Source of the DNA: Bryopsis sp. KO-2023
Taxonomy: Eukaryota > Chlorophyta > Ulvophyceae > Bryopsidales > Bryopsidaceae
Direction: 5' to 3'
DNA length: 64,000 nucleotides
Assembly: GCA_030272585.1 (NCBI GenBank)
Contig: BSYQ01000001.1
Coordinates: 4,340,001-4,404,000 of the forward strand
Shown: positions 46,101 through 57,858 of the stretch, one piece after another
Layout: every line of letters begins with the position of its first letter
Position numbering within the stretch: the first letter of the stretch is position 1
Notes under the pieces: model-generated
Database searches by the model: none
What the model was told of the DNA's origin: nothing
Seen by the model: the letters and a program-made list of their open reading frames with translations, nothing else
Made by a program: the position numbers and the translations under genes

Positions 46101-49100
46101 CTCGTCTCTTTCTTTCTGCAGCTCAGAAATCTGTTGCTGGTACACCGCCAGCTCTTCGCTGTGTCTTTCGTTGGCCGCCCCCATATCGTTCTCGTCGTCC
46201 TCCATTTTGCTCCGAAAACCCTCCAGCTCCTCAAACGCATGGTTCAGTTGAGTTTGAAGTTTCTGGTTGAGAGAACGAAAACTCTCAATCCACGAAAGGC
46301 AGATTCGATCAAAATTTCAGAAGAAATGGTGTTTTTTTCTCATCCTCTGATGACCCCCCCCCCACCTTTCCGAAAAAAAAGGAAAAGGAAAAGAAAAGAA
46401 AGAAAACTGGTAAACAAGTGGATTGAATGAGAATCTAGCTCCGTTACCTCGATCTCATCGTCCCTGGAATGAACCTGCTCCCTGGATTTTTCGATGTCTT
46501 GCTGAGCGGCCTCTATTTCTGCAGTCAGGAGCTCGCTCCGGTTGGTGGCCTGCTGAGCAACCTCCGTCAAGTCGAAAACCTCGTTTTCCAGCTTGTCCAT
46601 TCGAAGCATGCCTTCGGCGTGCTCCCTCATCAACACAGTCTTGGTGCTCTGCAGCTCTTGGACTTCCATTTCCAAAATCATATCTTTGAGGTTTCGTCTA
46701 TCCTCAGAGGTCGGGCCTTCGTGAATCTGAAGAAAACAATGCAATTGAATCACAAGAAGAAAAAAAAATAATAATTACAGAAAAAACGATACTAAAACAA
46801 AAATGATATCAGCACTTCCCCTCACCCTCCACTGCCCCCCCAGCAAAAAAACTAAACAATAATAAAAATTATAATTATAATCATATTTTTTTAATGAATA
46901 AATACAAATATATGTACGACTGTATCAACTGATGTTCTAATGCCTAGTTTTTTTCCCCCAAAAAAATGCACCAGACGTATTTTTTTTATTTGTTTTAGTA
47001 TTTTATATATCTTTTTTTTCTGGTTTGTTCACCCACCAATATATTGGACTGTCTGAGACTAGAACGGTTGATCTCAGTTTCTGGAGGAGGCAAACTTGAG
47101 CTCCTTCTGAAGCTTGGTCTTTTTTTCACAGCCATGACCGCCGATAAATCCTTCTGAGTGGAACTGTATACACAAAGAGGTCATGTCGTGAATTCAACAT
47201 TCCTTAAAAAGACTGTCCACATAAGAAAAACAGCCTCTGACTTGCCAAAAAATTCCTGGGTTTGTCGAACCATGGTTAAAGGGTTAAAAAACGGACGCCA
47301 TTGAGGAATCAGAAAAAAAAAAATGCAAAAAAAGAATCTGGGGATCAGCAATTTGACCTAAAAATAGTCATGATTTTTTTCATCTGCCTACCGGATTTGA
47401 GCGTCCTTCTGTTCGTTATCCCTGCTGAGGTATTGAACCCTTTCCTCCAGGACAAGAATCAATTCTTTCATGGCTGCTGTCTCGTCTTGCTCCTGAGCAA
47501 AAAAAATTCTGAAACTTTCAGAGACAAACCTTCCGTCAACAGTGAGGCCAATCGAAGGATCCACCATACAAATCAAAATACAGAAAGAAAAATAAAACAT
47601 CGCTACTATTAGTGGACTTCCTATGCAGAGGTGCAACAAGGATATCGGACTGCGAACATTTTTCAAAGAATCTCTACTATTCTGGGTCATATCAAATGAT
47701 ACCAGCAAGGAATTAAAAACACACCCCAGAAAGCGATTCAAAAAGAAAAAAACAAGGCTTGTGTTTTTGATGATTTCCCCCAGCTCACCATGCTTATGTC
47801 TTGCCCGCTCCTTGTTGGAGACAGCATATCACCTGAGAAAAGAAATAAAAAAAACGCCTCTTGGACTCAGAAATTAATTCACGACAATGCATGCCTCACT
47901 GCCACCCGAACTGCTTTCGGTTATGATTCCGGGAAAGCAAGGAAACCTGCCCTTTTATTTTTGTACGAAAATCCAACTTTCTCAAAGAGAGCGTGTTGCA
48001 TGGTTTTATTATCCATCAATCAACCATTCATTACGTGATGAGCGCTCAATAGAATGCAGGCTGTAGGGCAGAAACACTCAGAAAATCACAATTTACCAAT
48101 ATCGAGGCCAGAAGTCCTTCGTCTGGTCGGAGGGGGCGGCATGAGCATCATATCTTCATCCAAGGAGCCCTCTCTAATCGCAGATCTGGCCTCCGACCCA
48201 GGTGAGTCCGCGGTGTTGCTTTCCGAAGGCCTCTTTTTGGGGGCTGCGCAAATCAAACACTTTTTTTTTCTTTCCTCCTCCAGTTTTTTCTTTTCGAAAA
48301 AAGACTCAGGCCAAGGTTGTGAGATAGGGATCATCGTTTGAATTTCGCTGTTGTTGTTGTGTCCGCTTGGGATGCAGCTTGATGTCCAAAAAATGCAAAA
48401 ACGGAATCAACCTATCGTAATTCTCAACAAGGAGCTACAGTCAAGGAAGGTTTTGTCCATCCTGGCCTCCTTTCTGTTTTTTTTTTTAATTTTTGGCAAG
48501 GGGAAGGGGGAAAAAGGGACTTCAAGATTTACCTGCAAGGGCCCCTGGACACCAAGTATCTCTTCTTTTCGACATCCTGAGTAGATGTTCAGCTGCGGCA
48601 CTATCTTTTTCAAACATGAGCTGCGCTGCAACCTTACATGAAAAAACGAAGGATGACTTTAAAAATTGACAAAAAAAAATTGATTCACCCTCTGGGCCCC
48701 CCCCCCCAAAAAAAAGGACAAGTCAATTTGAAACAAAAAAAACGACATCCACACCTGAACTTGGCGCTGTGCTTTCTCCTTTTCAGCCTTTTCTTCTTCG
48801 AGTTTAAAAAGCATCAATTCTTTATCGTGCTCCGACCGGAGCAGCTCTGCTCTCAGCTTGCCGATCTGCTCTTCCACGTCTGTCATCCTGAACCATACAT
48901 ACTAAATTTTATTCCAACACTCAGCGAAAAAATTCCCAAAATCCCTTTTTTCTTACGGGAAGAAAAGGTTACATGCATGACAGGGGGATGAGCTTTTCTT
49001 GTTTCAGTGCTGGTTATACCCGCTGTCCTGCAGTCTTTTTTTCAGTTGTTCGATCTCTTTTGCTTGGCGCTTCATGAGAGCAGCGTCCGAAAGAACCTCG

Positions 49101-51290
49101 TTCAAAGTGCAGCTGTTCACCACCTTCTTTGCTCGGCAAGCAAACCTGGATTGCCACACAAACAAGAAATTGTCCCTCAACACCAGCGTTTTCATTTCTC
49201 CTTCAATTTGTTTCGACAGCAAAAATGTGCCAAGAAAACATATAGCAAACGTGCATTTTTTTTGCACAAAATTAACTCACATTGCACTGCGAAACCACCT
49301 AGAATTTTTTTCTATTTTCAGTCTTTTCGGTCTTTTCGGTCTTTTCTTTTTTTTTTGGGGGGGGGGAGGGGGGGGGGGGAATTAGAATATATTTACCTTA
49401 ATGTGTTGCTGCTTTCTTCGACATGGCACTCAGCAGGAGTGATGTTACACAAAATCGCGGTTCGCGCATTTCCTCCCAACGAAGGCTGCAAAATTCTTGT
49501 CAACTTACTGTCCCTGTAAGAAATTGCTTCTGAAACACACAAACAAAAACACAGTAAAAATCACCAATTCTTGACAAACCTTGGGATATTAGTAATACCA
49601 ATGAAAAGTCCGGAAAACCCCATTCCACGCACAAAGGAAAAGAAAAAATGGTGACCAAAAAACAAAACAAATATTTCCAGGGGAATTTGACATCGCTTCT
49701 CTACCCCCTGAATCCTCTCCTTTTTTTTGCTGGTTTTTTCAAAAAGGCGGTGTACCACATGCCCGTCAAACCAAGTTTTTGACAGTGCAGAATTTGAATA
49801 TTCCCTCACCGCCCTTGTTGGCAAGCTGATTAATGACGATGCCCAAAGTGAGCAAACTCTTGTTGATGGAGGTCCCCTCCTTCATACGAATCCCCTCGGC
49901 GCCAGTCTTGGCAAGCCTCTCTGAACCCGCCAAGTCGACCAACGTCAGGGTCGACACCAGAACAGCCCCCGCCTCGGAGCTTTCGTCTGACTGGTCTTGA
50001 TGTCTGCTTTCGACGATCTGCAAGGATGGCACACAACCATCAAACCAACCAAACAACAAATTCTCGATCGATCAGATATTTTCCTCATGTTCAGAAGAAA
50101 GAAAAATATACCATCAAAATCGAGTTACATTGGCACAGTTTTTTTTTTCTTTTTTTTTATGCAGGCCATTGAAAATGGGCATCGAGGGTGTGCGGAAAAA
50201 ATCAATCGATGTTGACCTGGAGACTCTGTTTTGTTTTTTGTCAGACAGAGCTGACTTCGGTGTTTACTCGAAAAATTATTGCACACCATTTCTTACCATC
50301 CTGAAAACGGTGTGCGATCGACTGCTCCTTTCGTTCATTTTCGTAGAAGCGATGTGGCGATTTCTGTCCCCGATCGCCAGATATTTCAAGACTGCCTCGG
50401 CATCATGGACGATTTCCTCAGTCAGTCCAGCAACATACACACCGCTGTCTTTATCCTCATGAATCGGCAATTTCATGTTGTCTGGCCTCAGCAAATCATT
50501 GACCTCTTCATTGTAGAGCTGCCAATTCCACAAAATAAATAAGACAGGTTGCAATCCATCAATTTCAGTTTTATTGCTTTTTTTATGTTTTTTGGGGGGG
50601 GGGTTAGTCATCTGGGTCATGCTTTTTAGTGAGGCACCCACCTCACACTTTCATACACAAGTTTCTCTCGACTTTTATTGATAGACCTAAGCAAGGGTTT
50701 CCGAGGGAATCGATGGCTGCAGGGGGTAGCTCGCTCACCTCCATGTAGGAAACTCGGCACAGAAACTCTCTACTCGGACTGTTGGCGATAACTGCGAAAA
50801 CATCCTCCACCGTCAGAGGAATCACGCCAGGCTCCTCTGAAGTACCCTGCATGGTGTACGTTTTTCCAGAGCTCGTCTGGCCGTACGCAAACACCGTGGC
50901 GTTGAATCCGCCCACTACTTTTTGAGTGAGGGGGCGAAGGGTGGTCTCGAAAATGTGCCTGGTGGTGTCGATGGGGCTGAAAACGTTGTCGACCTGATAG
51001 CGAACGTCAGGTCGACCCTGCTGCCACATGGTATTGTCGTCCGCATCCCAAGCGAAGTCCTGCCCATCCTCCTTTTCGCCCAAGGGCCGAACCCGCACAC
51101 TCACACTGCAAGCAAATACGAAAAACATACGATTGGTCGGCGCAAAAAACGGGGACACCCAACTAGGAGCATAGCAACAGGTTTCTCGTGGTGGTTGAGC
51201 GCAGAGATTCCGCCTGAGCGCTAGGCGACCGAAGGAAAGCAGTGAACAGCGGGTGTCTTCAATAACCGCGAACCTGATATTTTCTTGCAT
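40169..51290 (-). CDS. CENP-E-like kinesin-7 with long coiled-coil tail
   Basis: This is a plus-end-directed microtubule motor. A 17-nt first exon (51290-51274, MQENI) joins in frame to [12 protein letters not shown] (exon 51105-50739), so the motor is at the extreme N-terminus as in CENP-E. Motor landmarks are the P-loop [27 protein letters not shown] in exon 50518-50297; switch I NERSSRSH; switch [11 protein letters not shown] in exon 50017-49810; [20 protein letters not shown] in exon 49529-49397; and the neck region [10 protein letters not shown] from 49145. From about 48.9 kb to the stop (TGA at 40169-40171), some 25 short exons encode almost continuous heptad-rich coiled coil (for example [20 protein letters not shown]). 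The tail ends [13 protein letters not shown]. No FHA, PH or other tail domain is seen. By family, CENP-E kinesins move and align chromosomes at kinetochores. Most tail exon borders are approximate. Confidence 0.87.
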
Positions 51291-52811
51291 CGAACAACCA
51301 AGGCCCGATGAGAAGTTGCAAAACACAGATATTGGAAGGGTCCGTCTAATCGGGGTTCAGCGCGCTCCCGAAAAAAAGTTGTCCAGCGAGACGCAGGCAC
51401 ACGTACACCGCGATAACTCGCTGCGCCAGAAACCCGCTCACACGTCAAACTTCATGATAAAACACAATGAGTTGAGAATTCGAGATGGAACAAAATGAGA
51501 TAACGTAATGGAGGGGCTGGGTAACTCGCCGGCTTGATCAGGCCACGAAAGCAGCGATGTGATTTCATTTTCTTGTTTCTTGTTTGCATTGAAGGGTTTG
51601 GTATGTACTTCGATGTTCGTTTGTTTCCCTTTTGGTTTGCCCTTTTCTCTTGGAATCAAAATCTTTTGGAGTGGGTTGTTCACATTTATTTTTTTTGTTT
51701 AGACGGCATTGTGGGGGGTGACGGCCTCTTTTTGCATTAGTAGTGGGTGGTGTGGAAAGTGAGAGGATGGGTACAAGGATACACCAAGATCGATAGCACT
51801 TTGAGAGTGGCTCCTTAGACAAACATGTAATGGTTGATTGATTGATTGTGTTCGGGGAACGACAATACACAACAGATTGGGCAAGAGAGCAAAAGAGCCC
51901 GTCGCAACCCGTCGCCAAATCAATCAATAAAGAAAGAAAGAATAAATAAATATTACTTGCGCAGAAGCCCAGGCCCCCAATCAGCGCCCCATGACTCTTT
52001 GTAAAATTTGTTGATTGGCTACTCTCTGTGTCGATGTTCTTGCTCTCGGCTGTATAAATCAAGACTCGATCACAGTAACGAAAAATACATCGGATGGTTC
52101 AGAAAACATCGAGTGGAAGTTCAGCGGCATAAAAGAGCTATGGACATTTGTAACAGTCCAGAGGACATTGCTCACTCTGAAGTGTTTGTTTGTTCTGTAA
52201 GATGCACAGAATATTTCAAATAATGCTCGCACGCAAACTGTGCACTCCCCCCCCCCCCCCGCTAAGTTTTGAAAAACCACTGTTTGGATCACCCATGAGT
52301 TATGAGTGGCGTGGTCGTACAGAATCACGTGATCATTTACGCAAAAATGTTTGGGTTGGGTTGGTTGAGGGTGTAGGGTTTAGGGTTAGCGCGATCGGCG
52401 CGCCGCGAGCGGGTTAGACCGGCGCGTTCGCCTCGACCGCGAGGTAGACCGTCGCGCGCCGACCGATCGCGGGGTAGACCGGCGCGACCGGCCCAACCAG
52501 GAATGAGAATCGTGAATGGCCACGTGATCTGTACGACCACCCTCTTTCAGGGGGGGACACAGCGTTTGTATTGATATTGCACCACTAATGAGTTATGAGT
52601 TGCCCCGCGGCGACAGCATCAGAAAATAGTAAGGAAAGGCGGAACAGTGCACCACATGAGGCGTACTTGAGGCCTCGAAGACCAGTGGTCGCAATATTCT
52701 CTGGTGGTGTATTAGTATCGGAGCGAGATCACGGAAGCTGTCAGAGAGCGCTGGACGGAAGATCGCAAACTTGTTTTTCGTCGTTTAGCTCTACTGCTCG
52801 CCAGGAAGGAT
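51291..52811. promoter_or_regulatory. Divergent promoter region between kinesin and decarboxylase
   Basis: The two genes are transcribed away from each other across about 1.5 kb. The left half is ordinary sequence. The right half contains a direct-repeat pair (ATGAGTTATGAGT at 52295-52307 and 52588-52600), an inverted-repeat element (52311-52540) and a C run at about 52248-52260. A plus-strand frame at 52595-52864 overlaps the decarboxylase start in another phase and is not credited. Confidence 0.45.
52311..52540. mobile_element. Small inverted-repeat (MITE-like) element with G-box termini
   Basis: The left end GTGGTCGTACAGAATCACGT continues to GATCAT (52311-52336). The right end (52516-52540, ending TCTGTACGACCAC) is its reverse complement with one gap and about two mismatches. 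Both arms contain CACGTG. Inside is a G-rich telomere-like stretch (about 52351-52389) with GGGTTGGGTTGG and GTAGGGTTTAGGGTTAG, then about three copies of a 30-bp GC-rich unit starting GTTAGACC or GTAGACC (52411-52500). A 13-bp direct repeat flanks the block but is 47 bp away on the right, so it is not a clean target-site duplication. There is no coding capacity. It may be a nonautonomous transposon, a recombined repeat, or a regulatory palindrome. Confidence 0.5.
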
Positions 52812-55542
52812 ATGGTGGGCCATGGCTACGAAAGAGAATGGAACGCTGGCGAAGTGCGGTGTAAACCCAAACAGCTGCCGTGGGATCAACTGGTTCCAGA
52901 GTGGGCATCTATGCCCGTGCCCACAGTTGCTCCCAGTCGCAACCTACCCGCGCTGAAAGACACACAGACTACATCTGAACTCGACGAGACCCTCTTCGAA
53001 GTACCACCTTCAGGACTGACGGAGAAGGAGCGGACGGATGCTGAGCAGGCTTTGAAATGTTTTCTTCAAACTCAGCACGAACATTTTGCTGGTTTTCAAT
53101 CAGCCCAGCCTGACGAGAGCTTCCAAGAACGTTTTGGTTATCTCCTCGGCGTTATCACCAATAACTACGGGGATCCTTTCGCACAAGGACGAATGTGGCT
53201 GAACACCAAAGTATGTGAGCGCGCAGCGTTGGACTATTTCGCTGCCCTCTGGAATGCTCCCAGGCCTCAGGCAGGATCGCCCAACTTGAAGAAAAACCAA
53301 AATAGCTACTGGGGATATGTTTGCACCCTGGGTTCCACGGAAGGCAGTATTCTTGCGTTGTACAAAGCAAGAGAGTACCTTCGCGGGATGAAACCGGATC
53401 TTCGCTCACCAAGTGCGAACGACCGGCCCCCAGTATTGTTCTACTCGCAGTCGACGCATTTCTCAAGCAAGAAGGGTTCGGTCCTGTTGGATCTGTGTGT
53501 GTTCCAAGAGGCAGGGAGGAGTTACTACCCAGGACAATGCCCGATTACTAAATCTGGCGACTGGCCTGATGCGGTAAGTACACTTAACACATCTCAACAT
53601 ATTTTCCAGCTCTTTTTCCTTTTGATATTTTTTCCTCCACCACAGGAAGATATTGAAACAAACTGGGGATTACATGCGAAGATGCCAGTCGCGAGCTCCC
53701 CCAGGAAGATATTGTGCACGGTGGATTTGTTGCCGTGATGATATGAATAGATTTTTGGTTGCGGCGGAAAAGATTTCGTGTTTCGTGTGTCAAAAAAGAA
53801 CGCGGAACAAACAAATTGCGCGCGATTGTCTGCGAGAAAAAATATATATTTTCGCGCAGACTGTCGCGCGCGAAAAACGGAATCTTTCTTTCCCGCAATC
53901 AAAAACACTAATTTTCAGGGGGGTCCTTATTTTCGTGCTTGGGGCAAAGCACAAAAATAATGAAGGCGACGAAAAAAGAAAAGCGTGCTAAATTTTAAAA
54001 AAGCTACGAATTTGGCTGCCATTTGATGGAGTTCAAATCGGTGGAGTTTGGTGTATCCATGTGAATCCGTCTCCCCATCAAAATCTACATTTCCTCGGAA
54101 ATCGGAACAGGAACAGAACAGCATTTCAAAAGTTCACCAGTCGTGTGCATAACTTGCAAGTGGATCGATATTGCGATTGACCCGAGTGTGACTTGATCCT
54201 GTAACAGGCTATTGAGAACTGAGAAGGAAAAAAACGCTGCCACTAGAATATTCTGCAGCGATGTGGACGCCCTGAGGCAAAAATTTGCCAGAGATGCTGC
54301 GATTGGATCCAAAATGTTGCTCATGCCTGCAACAGGTGGTTCAGGTGTAATTTGATGTTTGTTTGTTTGTTTGTTTGTTCAGGTGCCTTGTCATGACTTT
54401 GATGATAAGCCGTCCTCCGGCTCGATAAACATCGAAGCTTTGACTGCGCTGGTGACCTTTTTCACTCATCGAAACCATCCAATCATTGTCGTAGCGAACA
54501 TGGGAACCACGTGGAAGGGTGCTCATGACGACATCCCTGCCATTCAAAAAATGTTTCATGACCTGGGGGAGGTCTACCCATGGCTGTGGAAAAGAGAAGT
54601 CCAATGTGGGTTCGACAAACAGGGAAAACCCCATTTCGAGACGCGGCGAGGGTTTTGGCTGCATGTAGATGCAGCGTTGGGAGGTGGCTACGGGCCATTC
54701 CTGGAAATGGCATGCAACAGGGGGGAACTGAGGGACAATTCTCAGCCCCCGCTTTTTGATTTCAGATTTCCTGCTGTGATGAGCCTGTGCTGTTCGATAC
54801 ATAAATGGATGGGGGCTCCTTTGCCAGCAGCGGTGTTCATGACAAGGAGAGAGTACCAAACAGCATGGATGCAGATGGTTCACCTGACAGCTCGACTCTT
54901 GGAGCATCAAGGTCTAGCCTTGGCCCCGCCTTCTTGTGGGATTACATATCCAGAACGAGTTACGAAGATAGCATCAAAAAAGTAGTGCACTGTGATCGGT
55001 GCGCCGTTCACTTTTATGATGAAATGCGGAAAATGGAAACAGAAATGGGGGTGGATTTATGGGTGGCCAGATCCCGCCACAGTCTGTCTGTCAGATTCCG
55101 TCTGGTCAATGAAACCATCAATCGAAAATGGAGCCTGGACACCAGACGATACTGGGTGCCTATCAATAATGACGAAGAGCAGTTGAGATCGTACTCCCAC
55201 ATTTACGTCATGCCCACTATCAATATTCAGATGCTGGATGAGCTGTTGGCTGACATTCGAGATGCAGCATCGGAGGGCTATTTACATGCATTTCCTGAGT
55301 TCGATGGGGTTGTCGAGAAACCTAACCCAGGTGGCCTCAGACCCAGTCAAGGATATGCTGGAGTGTGCAGGGAGCCAGCCGAAACTTCAGAGGTTTCTTG
55401 CAGTGGCAGCGATTCGATCGATCATCACCATGGGCAGGCATCAGTGTCCAGACCGAGATTGGTGCCTAAGTTACCTTTTGCTTCCTTTGTATCGAAGCTT
55501 TTTCGTTCATCCATCAAAAAGCAGAGATCAGGGAAGATGTAG
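52812..55542 (+). CDS. Group II PLP-dependent decarboxylase (histidine/aromatic type), apparent frame break
   Basis: The family decarboxylates amino acids using pyridoxal phosphate. Exon 1 (52812-53573) includes NNYGDPFAQG, YVCTLGSTEGSILALYKARE and LFYSQSTHFSSKKG. A short exon (53646 to about 53720) has ETNWGLHAKM. The main exon from 54383 carries the family signature NMGTTWKGAHDD, the cofactor-region WLHVDAALGG, and CSIHKWMGAP with the Schiff-base Lys. After MTRREYQ (about 54857) the conserved reading GSPDSSTLGASRSSLGPAFL continues in a different frame, so one base appears to be missing in the CC of GAGTACCAAAC. The tail (about 54870-55330) continues with a normal C-terminal domain. This could be a base-call error or a recent pseudogene. 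Substrate specificity cannot be read from the sequence. The C-terminal 70 codons are uncertain and may hold a second shift near 55330. Confidence 0.8.
53752..53908. mobile_element. Foldback (palindromic) element inside decarboxylase intron
   Basis: The inner arms TTGCGCGCGATTGTCTGCGA (53816-53835) and TTTTCGCGCAGACTGTCGCG (from about 53849, continuing CGCGAA) are imperfect reverse complements around an AT-rich centre with TATATA. The outer arms (about 53752-53775 and 53880-53908) also pair, with GGTTGCGG against CCCGCAATC and AGATT against AATCT. The left arm has about 35 extra bases. The CpG-rich arms differ from the surrounding intron. It looks like a decayed MITE or foldback element within an unusually long intron of about 660 bp. 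Confidence 0.5.
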
Positions 55543-56584
55543 ATACGTACATATATAAAGCTGTACATGTGCAGCGCATGAATCGTGATGAATTGATCAT
55601 CCCGATATCCTCAAGAATTGCGATTGCTACTGCTGAAGTGTTTTTTTTTGTCATTGATCTGAGACTTCCTCAGTTTCCTTATGACCGATCAGTTATTCTG
55701 TCCTAATTTAATAAATTTATTTTTATTTTTATTTTTTCATTTCCTCTTTTTTTTGGGGGGGGGGGCCAGGGGGGAAGAAACAAGTGAAGCAAGATGAAAA
55801 AGTTGATTTTCTGGAAGAAGGATTGCTTGATTGGCAAGGGTGAAAGCGTCAAGATCTGGGGACTTTGTGAGTATCCGTTTATACGTGATTGCACTGACTT
55901 GAGATTTGTCATTTTTGTATTTTGGCTGTTTTCGATGCTTTCGAAAATACTCAAGTACATGGGGGGAAGTTATGTAGATGATTTCTGGCAGGTCATTTTG
56001 CCAGAATAGGGTGTGTTCTTTGAGTTTTCATAATATCAGTTAGGGAGAGGTCATTATTTTGAGATGAGGGTTGACAGGACCGTGGCTTTGTCAATATCAT
56101 TGATCTTGAGTGAAATTAATGCTGTGATTGAAAAAGATAATGGGGTTTTGTCAGAAACCAGAATGAAAAAAAGCGGGGAGACAGAATCCAGAATTTTTTT
56201 AGTTTGGGTTCTTGGGTGAGGTATTTATGGCTGTGGAAATGAGAGGAGGGTGCCGAACTCCAAGGTTTTTTTAAACGAATGAAGATTACTTATGCTAAAA
56301 GAGTGAGGAAAATGAAGGAAAAATGTGCAAGCAACGTTTTGGGTGGCTATCTTCTGACTCCTTTTCCAGAAAGCGCAGTACGAAAACCTCTGTCACGTGC
56401 TGTAATCCACGTAGGACTCAGGTTGGAAAACCTCTGCTTGGGGAAAGACGCTTTCACTTCTGGTTGGGTTGGGTTCATCATGTTGGTCGATTCTTGTAGT
56501 CGATCGCTGCGATCGTTTCTTGCAAACCGTCCCACAACCAGAGGAAGATATTCGCCAGCAACATCGCAACGATTGCTGGCGGCG
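55543..56584. other. Spacer between decarboxylase and gluconokinase
   Basis: About 1 kb. A T tract followed by a G tract lies at about 55749-55766. A 71-codon frame at 55794-56009 has a hydrophobic stretch but no family match or splice support. The gluconokinase frame is open upstream to 56279, so the right end may be 5' coding sequence or 5' UTR. Confidence 0.35.
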
Positions 56585-57375
56585 ATGTTGAACAACGAAC
56601 ACCCAAAGAAACCTAAAGTCATTGCGCTGATGGGCGTGTCAGGTAGGCGTCGCTGAAATCTTTTTCATCCAAGTGTACGAGTCAAGTGGAAGGAAGGTGC
56701 GTGAACTTTCTTTGCTGGGGCTCTTGTGATATGGCGTATCGTATCGCTTCATCAAGAACGAATCTGGCTGGGGTTTCCTGTGTCCATCATTTTGAAGGCG
56801 CGATAGGGGGTGCGTTTCCCTATACTTAGTGAGGTTTGGGAGGACACTCAGCTCCCTCCCTTTGCCACCTATTTCTTGAAACTCTATTATTTCGCGCGTC
56901 AGCTCGTCCTGTGCTGCTCACAGGATGCGGGAAGACTACTGTGGGAAAGTCGTTGGCGCAACGGATCAAAGGAACATTTCACGACGCAGACGATTTCCAT
57001 TCTCGTGAGAACAAGGAAAAAATGCGCTCCGGCCAGCCCCTCTCCGATTTGGATAGAAAGGGGTGGCTGGAAGATCTATCGAGTGCAATGGCGAAGTGGC
57101 CGACTGCGTCGGTTCACGTTTTGGCGTGCTCGGCATTGAAGCAGAGCTACAGGGATATTCTTGCAGGAAGCGGAGTGGACATAGCATTCGTTTTGTTGAA
57201 TGGGTCGAGGGACGTCATCGCAGAACGGCTGGCAGCAAGAACCGGTCACTTTATGAACATAGAACTCTTGGACAGCCAGTTCGCGATACTGCAGGAACCT
57301 GAGCGGGCTTTGTCGGTAGATATCTCCAAGACTGTTGACGAGATGGTAGCTGAAATTATTGGAGCAGGAATTTGA
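56585..57375 (+). CDS. Gluconokinase (GntK/IDNK family)
   Basis: The enzyme phosphorylates gluconate to 6-phosphogluconate, feeding the pentose phosphate pathway. The two exons, 56585-56642 and 56934-57375, join within the P-loop to read LMGVSGCGKTTVGKSLA. HDADDFHS, ENKEKMRSGQPLSDLDRKGW, ACSALKQSYRDIL and FVLLNGSRDVIAERLAARTG then follow in the family's usual order, and the protein ends at VAEIIGAGI. With the start at 56585 (MLNNEHPKKPKVIAL) the protein is about 166 residues, normal for the family. The same frame is open back to an ATG at 56279, which would add a basic N-terminal extension of 102 residues, possibly for targeting. I prefer the shorter start because the extension has no clear transit signature. 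Confidence 0.87.
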
Positions 57376-57858
57376 CTCTTGAGTATGAGATTGCAGTACT
57401 GTAATTCGTGTCCCCGTGGACATCATAGTGCTGTCCCCGAATCGTATGAATTTGACGGTAATTGAGCCTTCTTTTGACAAACGCAATCCCAAATGCAGCT
57501 ACCTGAACTCAACGAAGCAATATGGATGGATCAGACTGCCAGAGTTGATATATCCCATATCGTATCCTTCCCATTCATAACACAGCTTTGTGCGCAATGC
57601 GGTTTTGTGTTGGTTTGTGTACAGATCTACAGCGCCTGTTCTGTTTATTGTAACCGTTTTCTTGACTCAGAAACGGTTAGAACAAACAATGCAGAAATAA
57701 CGACTTTCAACGCCCGACTCTTAACTAGATGATAAATCCACGGACTTGAAAAAATATCACAGGCACTTGACGCGAAGAATTGCTTTGTGACGTTGGGACA
57801 GTAGGCTGGCGTCCAAGACTAGTCAACACGACTTCTTGACCTCGGTTGGCGCGTAAAT
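57376..57858. other. Spacer between gluconokinase and CFAP96-like gene
   Basis: About 480 bp between two genes in the same orientation. I see no exon, RNA gene or repeat. The CFAP96-like promoter should be here. Confidence 0.35.

Noticed and set aside
55794-56009. 71-codon frame with a hydrophobic segment
   Set aside because: Short, without a family match or introns, in a 3' spacer. Likely chance.
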